A DNA stretch of 64,000 nt from Marinomonas rhizomae (GCF_024397855.1 NZ_CP073343.1:3782001-3846000), one strand, 5' to 3'. Shown: positions 1-9,385, counted from the stretch's first letter. Numbers and translations: made by a program. Notes: a model not told the origin generated them from the sequence alone.

Positions 1-60
1 TTTAAGGGGAAATTATATCGTGAGTCGGCAAGAACAAACAATAAACTTGTCTATACACTA

Positions 61-720
61 CTAAATAGGTGCCAGCCAGAGTGCAGCTAACCACGAAAGC
101 CCCATCAATAAAGAAAAGATCACGCCCCAGCGGGGCGTCTTCACGTCAACCGATGCCATTGTTTGATGCTTTTTACGACCATGAATCATAGCTTTAATAA
201 GGCGCTCTTTAAGGCAAAGCTCATGGTAAAGCACAGCCAATACATGCATAGCGACCAGCCCTAATAGGACGTTAGGTAAGAAATGATGAATCGATGCCAA
301 TTGGCTAGCCAAATCTTCTGAAATAAGAGAATAAAAAGGCCCAAACCAAAACACTTCATCACTGGTAAATAACCCTGTTCCCCACTGCACAGAAAGCGCA
401 AGCAATAAAACTACCACCATCAATGCACCAACTGGATTATGACCTAAATATTTTTTGGGTCGACCTGATAACAACGACATAGCAAAGCGAAAAGCAACCT
501 TTGGCCCCTTAACAAAATGACTAAAGCGCGCGTAGTAGGAACCGTAAAAGCCATAAAGCACACGGGCAATAATCACCGCAGACAAACCATAGCCCATATA
601 AAAATGATACTGCACATAATCGCTTTCTGATTTTCCTGTGACAATTAAACCCGTAAACAAAAGCACTATCAGCCAATGGCTAATTCTCACAGGCCAATCC
701 CATACCAGTGTTGACTTCAT
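61..720 (-). CDS. Cytochrome b561-type diheme membrane protein
   Basis: A 219-residue membrane protein of the cytochrome b561 / Ni-Fe hydrogenase b-type cytochrome superfamily, expected to carry electrons between a quinone pool and a periplasmic partner. The sequence shows four to five hydrophobic segments, an N-terminal DWPVRISHW motif with the heme-ligand type His15, and further His residues in the IHHFLPN and AMHVLAVLYH stretches, the usual positions for heme b ligands. I start at the ATG at 720 because AGGATAG lies about seven bases upstream; an ATG at 735 would place that ribosome site inside the gene. No cytochrome c or other partner is visible next to it, so its electron partner is unknown. 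Confidence 0.75.
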   Translation of the reverse strand: MKSTLVWDWPVRISHWLIVLLFTGLIVTGKSESDYVQYHFYMGYGLSAVIIARVLYGFYGSYYARFSHFVKGPKVAFRFAMSLLSGRPKKYLGHNPVGALMVVVLLLALSVQWGTGLFTSDEVFWFGPFYSLISEDLASQLASIHHFLPNVLLGLVAMHVLAVLYHELCLKERLIKAMIHGRKKHQTMASVDVKTPRWGVIFSLLMGLSWLAALWLAPI

Positions 721-888
721 ATTAACTATCCTCATTGTGCTCTAGACTGCTCAAAAATCGCTCGCTTGCAATATAGAGACATTAAACACTATGCTGTGAA
801 AAGCAAGAATCTGATTGCCTAATATCTGCGATTAGACGATAAACATGTATCTCTGAGCGTTATCAATATTCGAAGGCGAGGCAAAAAC

Positions 889-1920
889 ATGGTTGTCATT
901 GTATTCCTGATTACATTTTGCATTGTGTTGTTTTTAACATACTTACTAACTTGTAAGGGACGTTTCTATAACCGACAAAATGCCGTAATTGGTGCACCTA
1001 TTGATATGGTGGCAGAAGATTTAAGCGACCTTACTAACTGGCAAAACTGGCTACCTTGGTTGGTTTACGAACCTAAAGCCCATATTGATTATGAATACTT
1101 ACATTCCGGTATCCATTCCGTTTTTCCCACCTGTTTAGTTTGGCAAGGTACGCTTATTAAAAAGGGCTATATCACATTAGAACCGGCTCGCTCTGGTGCT
1201 CATTACTTTCATACTTTATTAGAAGCCCCAGCATTTTATCCGAACGACGTACATTTCAATATTGAACTCACCAAGCAAAAAGAACGCACTTTGGTTACTA
1301 TTCAAATCACTGGTAAGCTCCCTTTTTTCAGCCGCTGGAAGCAAAAACACTACAGCATCTGTGCAGAGAAAGACGCGGAACTCGCCCTACTAAAATTATT
1401 GGCTTACTTAAATAAATACAGCACAGCATCCAGCCACGAATACAACGCGCCAAACTTTGAGTGGCTTGATAAATCCAAGCTAGAGAATATCGATGCGGTG
1501 ACTCGTCCCTTCATCGTGAGCAACCAGCCGATGTCGCAAAAAATGGATCAAGGCTTCCATGATTTGATAACTGAGCTTGGTCCAGAAAACCCACCAGCAG
1601 GCCCAAGCTTTGCACTTTACGAAAAGGCCGATATTAGCCACCATTACTTCTCAGGCCGATTAGGTATCCCTGTGCAAAATTTAGTGCCGTGTGAGCTGTG
1701 CCCTGAGCGAATTGTCTTGCGCGGCAACTATTTGCATCTACGCTATAAAGGCGACTACCAAAACCTTTCCTTAGCTTGGCATGTTTTATACAACTTTATG
1801 CGCATACAAAACTTAAAACGAGATAGGAGACACTACGGTGTAGAAATCTTCGAGGTTGGGCCAGCTCAGACAAACAACTCAAAGGACTACATTACCTCGG
1901 TATATTTACCCATCAAATAA
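889..1920 (+). CDS. Membrane-anchored SRPBCC and GyrI-like fusion protein
   Basis: A 343-residue protein with three parts: an N-terminal membrane segment (about residues 2-20), a region resembling the SRPBCC/START-like ligand-binding fold (about 35-175, including NWQNWLPW), and a C-terminal region resembling the GyrI/AraC effector-binding fold (about 205-343, ending in GVEIFEVGP and a YLPIK strand). Both folds are hydrophobic-ligand binding modules in other proteins. There is no DNA-binding domain, so it is probably a sensor or carrier held at the membrane. The ATG at 889 follows GAGG. Its ligand and function are unknown; the fold calls are from pattern recognition only. Confidence 0.6.
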   Translation: MVVIVFLITFCIVLFLTYLLTCKGRFYNRQNAVIGAPIDMVAEDLSDLTNWQNWLPWLVYEPKAHIDYEYLHSGIHSVFPTCLVWQGTLIKKGYITLEPARSGAHYFHTLLEAPAFYPNDVHFNIELTKQKERTLVTIQITGKLPFFSRWKQKHYSICAEKDAELALLKLLAYLNKYSTASSHEYNAPNFEWLDKSKLENIDAVTRPFIVSNQPMSQKMDQGFHDLITELGPENPPAGPSFALYEKADISHHYFSGRLGIPVQNLVPCELCPERIVLRGNYLHLRYKGDYQNLSLAWHVLYNFMRIQNLKRDRRHYGVEIFEVGPAQTNNSKDYITSVYLPIK

Positions 1921-1993
1921 TTGGCTTAGCCGCTTTTTTATGGGACAGTCTAATCTGAAATGACCATAACCTAACAAGTAAGGAAGTGCAGAC

Positions 1994-2188
1994 GTGACAA
2001 AACTTTATCCATTAATCGACAGCGTGATACGCATCATGCTGACCATCGTTTTTTTCTATATTTTCAAGCACTTCATGAATGTACAAAATGATTTGTTATT
2101 GGCCTTCGTTTCCGTACTTTGTGGCTTCGTAGCTTTCCGTGGTTTAGTATTTCTCTTCAACAAACTAACAGCCAAAAAACAAGAATGA
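1994..2188 (+). CDS. Small two-helix membrane protein, unknown function
   Basis: A 64-residue hydrophobic protein with two predicted membrane segments (about residues 10-27 and 33-56) and a basic tail ending in LTAKKQE. It starts with GTG at 1994, preceded by AGGAAG at 1981-1986. It lies 73 bases after the SRPBCC/GyrI-like gene on the same strand and could be co-transcribed with it. I do not recognise the family. Confidence 0.55.
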   Translation: MTKLYPLIDSVIRIMLTIVFFYIFKHFMNVQNDLLLAFVSVLCGFVAFRGLVFLFNKLTAKKQE

Positions 2189-2291
2189 CAAACTGAAAAT
2201 ATAGCGCGCTTTAATCCTTCCCCCTGAAAATATTACGACGCAGATTTAATGGATATAAACTCTGTGTTCTAGCTAACACTTGTCAACCAAC

Positions 2292-3593
2292 ATGAGTTTT
2301 TCTATGACCACACTCTACCAAGAACACCTAACTGTTCTCATAAATCGATATGAAAACGCCATGGCGTATTTCGGCCTAGACGGCATTGTCTTAGCATCAG
2401 GGGAAAAAAGTTATTATTTTCAGGATGATCATAACCACCCGTTTCATGCCTATTCTGGCGCACAGCAATGGTTACCTTTTAATCTAGGTGCAGAAACCTA
2501 TGTTGTACTAAAAACGGGCGAAAAGCCGACCTTGGTTTGGCCTGTTCGTGATGATTTTTGGCACGCTCCAAATCCCGTTCCGAGCGGCGATTGGCAACAC
2601 GATTGGAACATTGTTACCGCACGAAAAGCAGATAAATGGTTTGCAGACTTACCTAAACAAACCGCTTGGCTTGGCCCACAATCGATGCCATTCGCTGTGG
2701 CCTGTGAAGACTTAAAAGCCTATGTAGATTTTGCCAAAGCGGTAAAAACTGATTTCGAAATTCAAGCCATGCGCCAAGCTAGCATTCGCGGCGCAGCTGG
2801 TCATATCGCGGCGAAAGAAGCTTTCTTAGCGGGCATGAGCGAACTAGAGATCCATCTTGCATTTTTACAAGCCAGCCAACAAACCGCCACACAAGAACCT
2901 TACCCAGGAATCGTCGGTTTAAATGAGCACGCGGCTGTGCTGCACTATGAGCATAAATCCATAGCGAGAATACCTGACTCTCGCACATTGTTAATTGACG
3001 CCGGCGCCAACGAACATGGCTATGCCAGTGACATCACTCGCACCTTTACCCGCCACGATGATGACTTTAACGCCTTGATCAATGACCTCGATACGATGGA
3101 GCAAAAGCTTTGCCGCAGCGCCATGTCTGGTGTTAGCTTCCGAGATTTGCATCAAGACACACTAGTGGGTATTGCGACGTTACTTCTTGAGCATAAGGTT
3201 TGCTCGTTAAGTGTTGAGGAGCAGTTAACCAAGCGCATTCCACAAGTTTTCTTTCCCCATGGTTTGGGTCACTTGCTTGGCTTGCAGGTTCACGATGTGG
3301 GCGGTCATCAAATTGATCAAGCGGGTACATTAAGCAAGCCAGACGATAGTGCTCCATTCTTGCGCCTCACCAGAACATTAGAGAAAAATATGGTGATCAC
3401 CATAGAACCTGGCTTATATTTTATTCCAATGCTGATCGACAAGATGAAGGCAGAGGTATCAAATCACGGTTGCGATATGGCACGTATTCAGCACTTCATG
3501 CCTTATGGCGGCATCCGTATTGAAGACAATGTCGTGGTGAAAAATGACCAGCCCGAGAACCTCACTCGTATCGCTTTTGCCAACTCGCTGTAA
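2292..3593 (+). CDS. pepQ: Xaa-Pro dipeptidase (prolidase), M24B family
   Basis: A 433-residue cytosolic metallopeptidase that cleaves dipeptides with C-terminal proline. The N-terminal third matches the PepQ creatinase-like N domain (SGEKSYYFQDDHNHPF, then WPVRDDFWH). The catalytic M24 domain shows the five dinuclear metal ligands: two Asp in LIDAGANEHGYASDITRTF, His in HGLGHLLGLQVHDVGG, and Glu in TIEPGLYF and GGIRIEDNVV. Length is normal for PepQ. The start is unclear: TTG at 2280, ATG at 2292 and ATG at 2304 are in frame and none has a good ribosome site; similarity to PepQ N-termini favours 2292 or 2304. It appears to be a single-gene unit. Confidence 0.9.
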   Translation: MSFSMTTLYQEHLTVLINRYENAMAYFGLDGIVLASGEKSYYFQDDHNHPFHAYSGAQQWLPFNLGAETYVVLKTGEKPTLVWPVRDDFWHAPNPVPSGDWQHDWNIVTARKADKWFADLPKQTAWLGPQSMPFAVACEDLKAYVDFAKAVKTDFEIQAMRQASIRGAAGHIAAKEAFLAGMSELEIHLAFLQASQQTATQEPYPGIVGLNEHAAVLHYEHKSIARIPDSRTLLIDAGANEHGYASDITRTFTRHDDDFNALINDLDTMEQKLCRSAMSGVSFRDLHQDTLVGIATLLLEHKVCSLSVEEQLTKRIPQVFFPHGLGHLLGLQVHDVGGHQIDQAGTLSKPDDSAPFLRLTRTLEKNMVITIEPGLYFIPMLIDKMKAEVSNHGCDMARIQHFMPYGGIRIEDNVVVKNDQPENLTRIAFANSL

Positions 3594-3655
3594 AAAGCTA
3601 AAACAAGATTGTTCGTTACCCAAACGAAAAGCCTAATCGTTGTATTATTTTCAAC

Positions 3656-3690
3656 ATAAAAAAAACCGGAGGAAGTTTCCTTCCTCCGGC
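3656..3690 (-). terminator. Intrinsic terminator of quiC
   Basis: A perfect 10-bp stem, CCGGAGGAAG at 3666-3675 with CTTCCTCCGG at 3680-3689 around a TTTC loop, is followed on the minus strand by a U-rich tract (complement of the A run ending at 3665). It sits 59 bases past the quiC stop. There is no T run on the plus side, so it should not end pepQ transcripts well. Confidence 0.85.
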
Positions 3691-3748
3691 ATAGTTTCCT
3701 CACAAAAGGATACGCCTAAAATACATCATTCCCCGCAATGACAATGAT

Positions 3749-5602
3749 TTATTTTTTCTCTTGGCGCGCCTGTGAGGCAAGACGGACAAATGCATTCGCT
3801 TCGCCATAACGGCTGTAATCACCAACTCGTTGTACCACTTCAAAAAAGACGCCATGCACTTCCTCTGTATAGAAATGGAAGAATTCACCTTCGTCATTTT
3901 GGTCATACATGATGTTGTGTGACTGCAGTTTCTTAATCATCTCTGAAGACAAGCCAAAGCGTGCTTCAATATCACGATAGTAGTTCTGTGGAATGGGTAG
4001 CTGTTTTTCGCTATCAATGTTTTTTGCCGCGGCAAAAATATCATCACAAGCAAACGCAATTTGGTGCACGCCAGAACCTTTAGATTTTTGAATGAAGCGT
4101 TGTGCCGAGGCATCACGAGCATTGGTCATGTTCAATGGAATTCGCACACGTTTGTCTTTGCTTAATGCGGTACGGCTCACGACTAACCCGTGAATATCGG
4201 GCAAGTCTTGGCTGGCATCGATATCGAAACCAAACACGGATTTATAGAAGAAAGACGCCGACAAAAAGTCAGTGTTGGAAACGGTTTGGCCAATGTGATC
4301 AAAGCGAGTTAAGCCAACGCCCGTTTCACCTTGAATGCCTTGAATGGGTTTAAAGTCCACTTCAAAAAAACGTACCGCAGCGTCTGCAGAAACAAGATAA
4401 ACCAAGCTATCGCCAATACCACGAAGTGCTGGGATATTTAACTCTCCAGGACCGGCTTGATTTTCAAAACGTTCTACTCGATAACGCTCAGCCAGTGACA
4501 AGGTCGCTTTAACATCTTCAGAAGCAAAGGCCATTGCACAAACCGACACACCATGCTTTTTAAAATGTTCGTGGGCTTGGCTTTTCGGTTCGCGGTTTAG
4601 GATCAGATTGATATTTCCTTGGCGCATCAAGCTAACATTTTTAGAGCGATGTTTATGGGTTTCATGGAAACCTAATTGCGCCAAAGTATTGGTTAACGCT
4701 TCTCCGCTTTCGCCTTCAATGGCAAACTCAATAAACTCAACTTCGCTCACTTGTGGCGCTTCAATTGGAGCCGTTTTCTCTTCACGTTTGCTCACCGTTT
4801 GATCATCAAGCCAAATCAATGAACGCATGCCATCAATGGCTTTTTCTAAAGGAGAAGATGAACGAAATTCGTCGTTGAAGATTTCATGAGACAAATAGTC
4901 ATCAAAGCCCTTGTCTTTCAGAACTTGTAAAAACTCGACCACTGGCATGTCGCCTTGGCCAGGAAAGCAACGGAAATGTCGGCTGTATTGCAACACGTCC
5001 ATTTGTAGACTTGGCGCATCAGCGACTTGCACAAGGGCAATCTTGTTTAGCGGAATGTCATCACGTAACACATCTAAGGTGTTGCCACGGGAAAACATGT
5101 GGAAGGTATCCAAAATTATCCCCAAGTTCGGATGATCAACACGCTTCACCAAATCCCATGCTTCATGATAATCAGCAATATGGTAACCCCAAGCTAGAGC
5201 TTCATAGCCCAGCATGATGCCTTCTTTTTTGGCTATTTCAGCCAGAGCAAATAAGTCCGCGGCGCAAACATCACGATCCGCAGAAGAATAAGGCTGCACA
5301 TTACTGCAAAACAACAAACGATTCGTACCCAGCTCATGAGCAACATCGATTTTGTGCTGCAACATCTTTGCCTTTTGCGAGCGCATTGGCTCAGGCATAC
5401 CTTCCATATCGCGGAATGGCTGTAAGGCGATAATTTCCAAGCCTAGGTCTTGCGCCATACGACGCACATCTTTTGGCGTACCATCGAACTGAGTTAAGTC
5501 ATTTTCGAAGATTTCCACGCCTTTAAAGCCGGCTTTTGCCGCCGCTTCGAATTTTTCTCTCAGCGTGCCAGATATGGTTACGGTTGCGAGTGCTGTTTTC
5601 AT
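3749..5602 (-). CDS. quiC: 3-dehydroshikimate dehydratase (QuiC type, two-domain)
   Basis: A 617-residue enzyme that dehydrates 3-dehydroshikimate to protocatechuate. The N-terminal part (about residues 1-270) is a sugar-phosphate isomerase/epimerase TIM barrel with the metal-site motifs LGYEAL, LDTFHMF and SHEIFND. The C-terminal part (about 285-617) is a vicinal-oxygen-chelate region related to 4-hydroxyphenylpyruvate dioxygenase, with GVHQIAFACDDI and FFEVVQRVG. This two-domain layout and length match the pseudomonad QuiC class rather than single-domain AsbF/QsuB forms. It is divergent from a PcaQ-type regulator, 331 bases away, and lies near aroQ, aroE and ligAB, which fits a catabolic rather than biosynthetic role. 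Confidence 0.9.
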   Translation of the reverse strand: MKTALATVTISGTLREKFEAAAKAGFKGVEIFENDLTQFDGTPKDVRRMAQDLGLEIIALQPFRDMEGMPEPMRSQKAKMLQHKIDVAHELGTNRLLFCSNVQPYSSADRDVCAADLFALAEIAKKEGIMLGYEALAWGYHIADYHEAWDLVKRVDHPNLGIILDTFHMFSRGNTLDVLRDDIPLNKIALVQVADAPSLQMDVLQYSRHFRCFPGQGDMPVVEFLQVLKDKGFDDYLSHEIFNDEFRSSSPLEKAIDGMRSLIWLDDQTVSKREEKTAPIEAPQVSEVEFIEFAIEGESGEALTNTLAQLGFHETHKHRSKNVSLMRQGNINLILNREPKSQAHEHFKKHGVSVCAMAFASEDVKATLSLAERYRVERFENQAGPGELNIPALRGIGDSLVYLVSADAAVRFFEVDFKPIQGIQGETGVGLTRFDHIGQTVSNTDFLSASFFYKSVFGFDIDASQDLPDIHGLVVSRTALSKDKRVRIPLNMTNARDASAQRFIQKSKGSGVHQIAFACDDIFAAAKNIDSEKQLPIPQNYYRDIEARFGLSSEMIKKLQSHNIMYDQNDEGEFFHFYTEEVHGVFFEVVQRVGDYSRYGEANAFVRLASQARQEKK

Positions 5603-5933
5603 TCTTACGCCCTGACTGTCTATATTTCATAACGAAAACGATATATGAGAAACAAACCTGTTTTTTGCTTCAATATTTACTAATATTGATGCTAGCACAA
5701 GATTTTGAGATTGGACGCCATCTTAAGAATGAAATAAAGCGCCAAAAATATATCGAAAAAGGAATACATGACACCTTTTCAATGGCGCAACATAGGAGTG
5801 TAATATAGGAAAATTATTCCATTATTAGCGCTTGTAACGCGCCTGATTCCTTAGGGTTTCTTACTTAGTGACTGACGACCTAATAGCCAATTAGCTGCGA
5901 CCGAAACCATGCGTGTACGATGGGAGACTTTTC
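5603..5933. promoter_or_regulatory. quiC-pcaQ divergent intergenic region
   Basis: A 331-base spacer between divergent quiC and the PcaQ-type regulator gene. It contains a perfect inverted repeat, CAATATT-TACT-AATATTG at 5671-5688, 69-86 bases upstream of the quiC start, a spacing plausible for a LysR recognition site. A second, wider pair of GCGCCA/TGGCGC arms lies at about 5740-5790. I see no gene or clear sigma-70 promoter I would defend. Confidence 0.45.
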
Positions 5934-6899
5934 ATGTTAGAAAACCGTATTAAATATCGCCACCTTCAATGCTTTTTAGAAGTCACGCGCCAAGGTAGCG
6001 TTGTTCGCGCTGCCGATGTATTAGCGCTTACCCAACCCGCTGTATCCAAAAAACTCAAAGAATTAGAAGACATCCTGGGTGTTAGGCTATTGGAGCGCAG
6101 TAAAAAAGGCGTTGAGTTGACTCCATTTGGCAATGTATTTCTGGAGCACGCCAGCACCAGCGTTGCAGCATTACGAGAGGGCACCGAACGCGTTGTTCAA
6201 GCACAACAGAAAGGCATCAGCCGAATCAGTATTGGTGTTTTACCAACCGTAGCGACCAGTATTTTACCGGAATCCGTGAAGCGCTTTCGCACTGGTGGTA
6301 TTGATGTTCGTCTGCATTTGGTCTCTGGTCCAAACGCCTTGTTAATGAGCCAACTAAGAGTCGGCGAATTGGATTTAGTAGTTGGTCGCTTAGGTGTTCC
6401 AGAAGCTATGTCAGGCTTGTCATTTCAGCATTTGTACTCGGAACAGGTCACCTTTACCGTTCGTCCGAACCACCCATTACTAACAAAAGAAAACTTCCAA
6501 ATCAGCGATATCGCTAATTACACTGTGCTCTATCCACCAAAAGGCTCTATCACCGCACCCTATGTAGATCGTTTTTTATTGTCCCAAGGCGTTGGTACGC
6601 TAACCGACAGAATAGACACCATATCGGACTCGTTTGGTAAGGAGTTTATTCGCAATAACGATGCAGTGTGGATCATTTCACGCGGCGTAGTCGCGCGAGA
6701 AATTTCAGATGGTGAACTGGATGAATTGCCTGTCGACACAAAAGAAACGCTAGGGGCGGTTGGTTTAACAACACGAGCGGACTCGGTGCCGTCTATGGCG
6801 CTTAAACTCTTTATGAATGCCATTCGAGATACGGCACAAACCTTAGACAGCTATTACAAACCGATTGATCACCACCATAAAGATGGCCCAGCCATTTGA
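5934..6899 (+). CDS. pcaQ: LysR-family regulator, PcaQ type
   Basis: A 321-residue LysR transcription factor. The N-terminal winged helix-turn-helix is clear (RHLQCFLEVTRQGSVVRAA, then LTQPAVSKKLKELE), followed by a periplasmic-binding-like effector domain. The N-terminal RIKYRHLQCFLEV and the body resemble PcaQ, which in other bacteria activates protocatechuate genes in response to beta-carboxymuconate. I start at ATG 5934, which has GGGAG at 5922-5926; a GTG at 5913 is in frame but less likely. It is divergent from quiC, so quiC is the most likely target here. No pca (3,4-cleavage) genes are in the window. Confidence 0.8.
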   Translation: MLENRIKYRHLQCFLEVTRQGSVVRAADVLALTQPAVSKKLKELEDILGVRLLERSKKGVELTPFGNVFLEHASTSVAALREGTERVVQAQQKGISRISIGVLPTVATSILPESVKRFRTGGIDVRLHLVSGPNALLMSQLRVGELDLVVGRLGVPEAMSGLSFQHLYSEQVTFTVRPNHPLLTKENFQISDIANYTVLYPPKGSITAPYVDRFLLSQGVGTLTDRIDTISDSFGKEFIRNNDAVWIISRGVVAREISDGELDELPVDTKETLGAVGLTTRADSVPSMALKLFMNAIRDTAQTLDSYYKPIDHHHKDGPAI

Positions 6900-6999
6900 T
6901 GAGCAATAGATTATCGCCACAATAGGAAAGAAAATTAATGTATTTTGCTTTGCTGCCCTTATCCCAAGAGACAAGGAGCAGCATTGCATTAACAAAACG

Positions 7000-7452
7000 C
7001 TAAGCTTTAAGCTTGTGCACTAACCCTTGAATCCCCAACACATAACCTTGCACGCCCATACCAACGACGATTCCGGCCGCGGCAGGAGAGATATAAGAGT
7101 GGTGACGGAAAGCTTCGCGAGCGTGTACGTTAGAGATATGAACCTCAATCACGGGCACATCAGCGCCTTTTATCGCATCGTGAAGCGCAACGGACGTGTG
7201 AGTATAAGCGCCTGGGTTGAATACCACACCCAATACTTCGCCCGCTTTAATACGACGTCCCGCTTCATGAATAAGATCAATCAATACGCCTTCATGATTA
7301 GATTGATGACATTCCACTTCATGACCTAACGTCGAAGCAGCTTCACGACACATAACTTCCACATCAGCGAGGGTCTCATAGCCGTAGGTTGCAGGCTCAC
7401 GCGTGCCCAGTAAGTTTAAATTAGGGCCATTTAATACCATGATGGTAGACAT
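7000..7452 (-). CDS. aroQ: 3-dehydroquinate dehydratase, type II
   Basis: A 150-residue type II dehydroquinase that interconverts 3-dehydroquinate and 3-dehydroshikimate. The sequence carries the family signatures [17 protein letters not shown] (with the catalytic loop Arg and Tyr), [24 protein letters not shown] and the [17 protein letters not shown] segment containing the catalytic His. Length is normal for the dodecameric cytosolic enzyme. Its place between the quiC/pcaQ pair and a permease, regulator and dehydrogenase suggests service in quinate catabolism rather than aromatic amino acid synthesis; a biosynthetic copy would be expected elsewhere. Confidence 0.92.
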   Translation of the reverse strand: MSTIMVLNGPNLNLLGTREPATYGYETLADVEVMCREAASTLGHEVECHQSNHEGVLIDLIHEAGRRIKAGEVLGVVFNPGAYTHTSVALHDAIKGADVPVIEVHISNVHAREAFRHHSYISPAAAGIVVGMGVQGYVLGIQGLVHKLKA

Positions 7453-7507
7453 ACTACTTTCTCCTAAAAATCAGCGTAAATATTCAATCCACTGTATCGC
7501 CAAACAT

Positions 7508-8440
7508 TCACACAAAGAAGCGCAGCAAGACACTCAAAGTGAAAAATGACAATACAGTGGTGATTAACAAGGTACTGGCACAAAAACTGCGCGCGCCATA
7601 TTCTCCACAAACAATCGGATAAGAACTAAACATGGATACCGAAGCAAATATAACCAATGCCGTTTTTAATTCGTTGGGCATGCTAGGCGTAAGGAACAAG
7701 AGTAAGGAAACAATCACAGGAAACAAAATCAGCTTGCCAATCGCCACCAGCAGTATCGGAGTCCATTGACCTTTAATTGATACACCGACCAAAGACCCAC
7801 CAATAACAATCAAAGCCACCGAGGAAGCCGCCGATACCAATAAATCAAAGCCTTTACCTACAAAGCTCGGCAAACTCAATCCAAATACAGAAAATACCAA
7901 CCCTGCACCCAAAGCAATTAACAGCGGATTCGTCGAAATACGCTTCAGAACGACCATAAATAGGTTTTTCCCATTACTTTCGTTTTTCCCCTGCATGGTC
8001 TCGATAAAAATTAGGCAAACTGGCAATAAGATAATATTTTCGACCATCAAAGACATCACAAAAGCCTGCGTCAATGAATCATCAAAGAACTGCAACAGGA
8101 TAGGAAAACCAATAAAGGCGCTGTTTGACATGGTCGCCCCAACACCTCTCACTCCAGCTTCTACCAATCCACTTTGAAGTAGGCGCCAGCTCAGTAACAC
8201 AGTAATAAAAAAAGTCGCTAAACCACTCGCTGCATACACAGTAAGATAGTCAAAATGCAGGACTTCTTTCAGCTCCATGCTAGATAATTTCATAAAAATC
8301 AAAGCAGGCAAGGCAAGATACAAAACAAAACGACTTAACCCAGGAATTGCAGCTTGCGGTAGAAAGGAATATCGAACACAGATAAATCCCACAAATATCA
8401 AAAAAAAGATCGGTGCTGTGATGTTTATTACAGCTTCCAT
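7508..8440 (-). CDS. AEC-family permease
   Basis: A 310-residue integral membrane protein with about ten hydrophobic segments, resembling the auxin-efflux-carrier/malonate permease family (AEC). Typical features are the N-terminal ITAPIFFLIFVGFI helix, the NSAFIGFPIL segment, and the late GEYGARSFCASTLLITTVLS segment. It lies 55 bases upstream of aroQ in transcription order and on the same strand, so they are probably co-transcribed. By context it may move quinate, shikimate or an aromatic acid, but the substrate cannot be read from sequence. Confidence 0.75.
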   Translation of the reverse strand: MEAVINITAPIFFLIFVGFICVRYSFLPQAAIPGLSRFVLYLALPALIFMKLSSMELKEVLHFDYLTVYAASGLATFFITVLLSWRLLQSGLVEAGVRGVGATMSNSAFIGFPILLQFFDDSLTQAFVMSLMVENIILLPVCLIFIETMQGKNESNGKNLFMVVLKRISTNPLLIALGAGLVFSVFGLSLPSFVGKGFDLLVSAASSVALIVIGGSLVGVSIKGQWTPILLVAIGKLILFPVIVSLLLFLTPSMPNELKTALVIFASVSMFSSYPIVCGEYGARSFCASTLLITTVLSFFTLSVLLRFFV

Positions 8441-8523
8441 GTCACCATATCCTCGTGGTTTATTGCGTTATATGCTTTTAACTCGGCTAGAGTTTTCATC
8501 ATAGAAATCATATCGAATAAGCG

Positions 8524-9231
8524 TTAAGCGATAGCTTTAGATTTTGTATTGAGTGATATTTTTTCAGGATCTGGTAGGACCAACCCTTTCTGAATATGCG
8601 AATCTAAGATAGTCAATACTGACTCAATTTCATCATCAAGAAGGTGTTTAAGCAATTTCTGATGTTCTTCTACAGAGGCTTGGCCGCGAAATGGCCGGCG
8701 GTGTAACGCCAACACCTGATAACGCATATAAAGTTCAATCACTGATGCGTGGTAACGAATCAACTGCTGAGAACCACAATGAGACACCATGGTAACGTGA
8801 AAGTCTCGGTCGGCTTTTTCCCATGCCTGAACATGGCTACCTTCGTCTTCCATCATCAGCTTTTCAACACAGTTCAAACGAAAATGCGCGCTGATCAAAG
8901 CGGACTTCCATTCCATATGACCTATTTTATTTTCCATTGATTTGCGTACTGCCGACAACTCCAACATTTGTCTCAGCTCTAATAATTCACGCAAATCGGC
9001 GGTAGAAACGGGTTTTACCGTAAAACCTTTTTGATCTACAAATAGTACAAAACCATCTGATACTAAGCGCATCAAGGTTTCACGTAAGGTATTCACACTG
9101 ACACTGTAACGAATACGCAAGGCGTTTAATTTAAGCTTTTCACCTGGAGAAAGCTTACCCGTTACGATATCTGAACGTAGCTGCTCATAGACAGATTGCC
9201 CAACCAATTTACGGTCATCGGAGTTAATCAT
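8524..9231 (-). CDS. GntR-family regulator with FCD domain
   Basis: A 235-residue regulator. An N-terminal GntR winged helix (SVYEQLRSDIVTGKLSPGEKLK, with SVNTLRETLMRLVSDGFV) is followed by an all-helical FCD effector domain with the metal-site type motif (DRDFHVTMVSHCGS and later HQKLLKHLLDDE). Such proteins usually repress carboxylate catabolic genes until the substrate binds. It is next to the AEC permease and aroQ (minus strand, 83 bases before the permease start), which are likely targets. An in-frame GTG at 9276 would add a lysine-rich 15-residue tail; I prefer ATG 9231, though neither start has a strong ribosome site. Confidence 0.8.
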   Translation of the reverse strand: MINSDDRKLVGQSVYEQLRSDIVTGKLSPGEKLKLNALRIRYSVSVNTLRETLMRLVSDGFVLFVDQKGFTVKPVSTADLRELLELRQMLELSAVRKSMENKIGHMEWKSALISAHFRLNCVEKLMMEDEGSHVQAWEKADRDFHVTMVSHCGSQQLIRYHASVIELYMRYQVLALHRRPFRGQASVEEHQKLLKHLLDDEIESVLTILDSHIQKGLVLPDPEKISLNTKSKAIA

Positions 9232-9316
9232 AGAAAATTTTAAAGGCCTTTTCTTTTTCTTGTAAGACCTCTGCACTATATCACGAGCAAAGTTATCTTA
9301 GTGGATAAACCAAACT

Positions 9317-9345
9317 AGAAGACGCCATTTGGCGTCTTCTCTTCA
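9317..9345 (-). terminator. Hairpin after aroE
   Basis: A perfect 10-bp stem, AGAAGACGCC (9317-9326) and GGCGTCTTCT (9331-9340) around ATTT, lies about 45 bases past the aroE stop. The minus-strand T tract after it is poor, so it may be a weak terminator or an RNA-stabilising hairpin between aroE and the GntR gene. Confidence 0.5.
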
Positions 9346-9385
9346 TCACTCATTCTATGAATTTATTTAGTTACCAACAATCTCT

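Noticed and set aside
4102..4353. Plus-strand reading frames inside quiC and similar opposite-strand frames inside other genes
   Set aside because: They lie fully within well-supported genes on the other strand, have no ribosome site or recognisable domain, and have the composition of a shadow frame.
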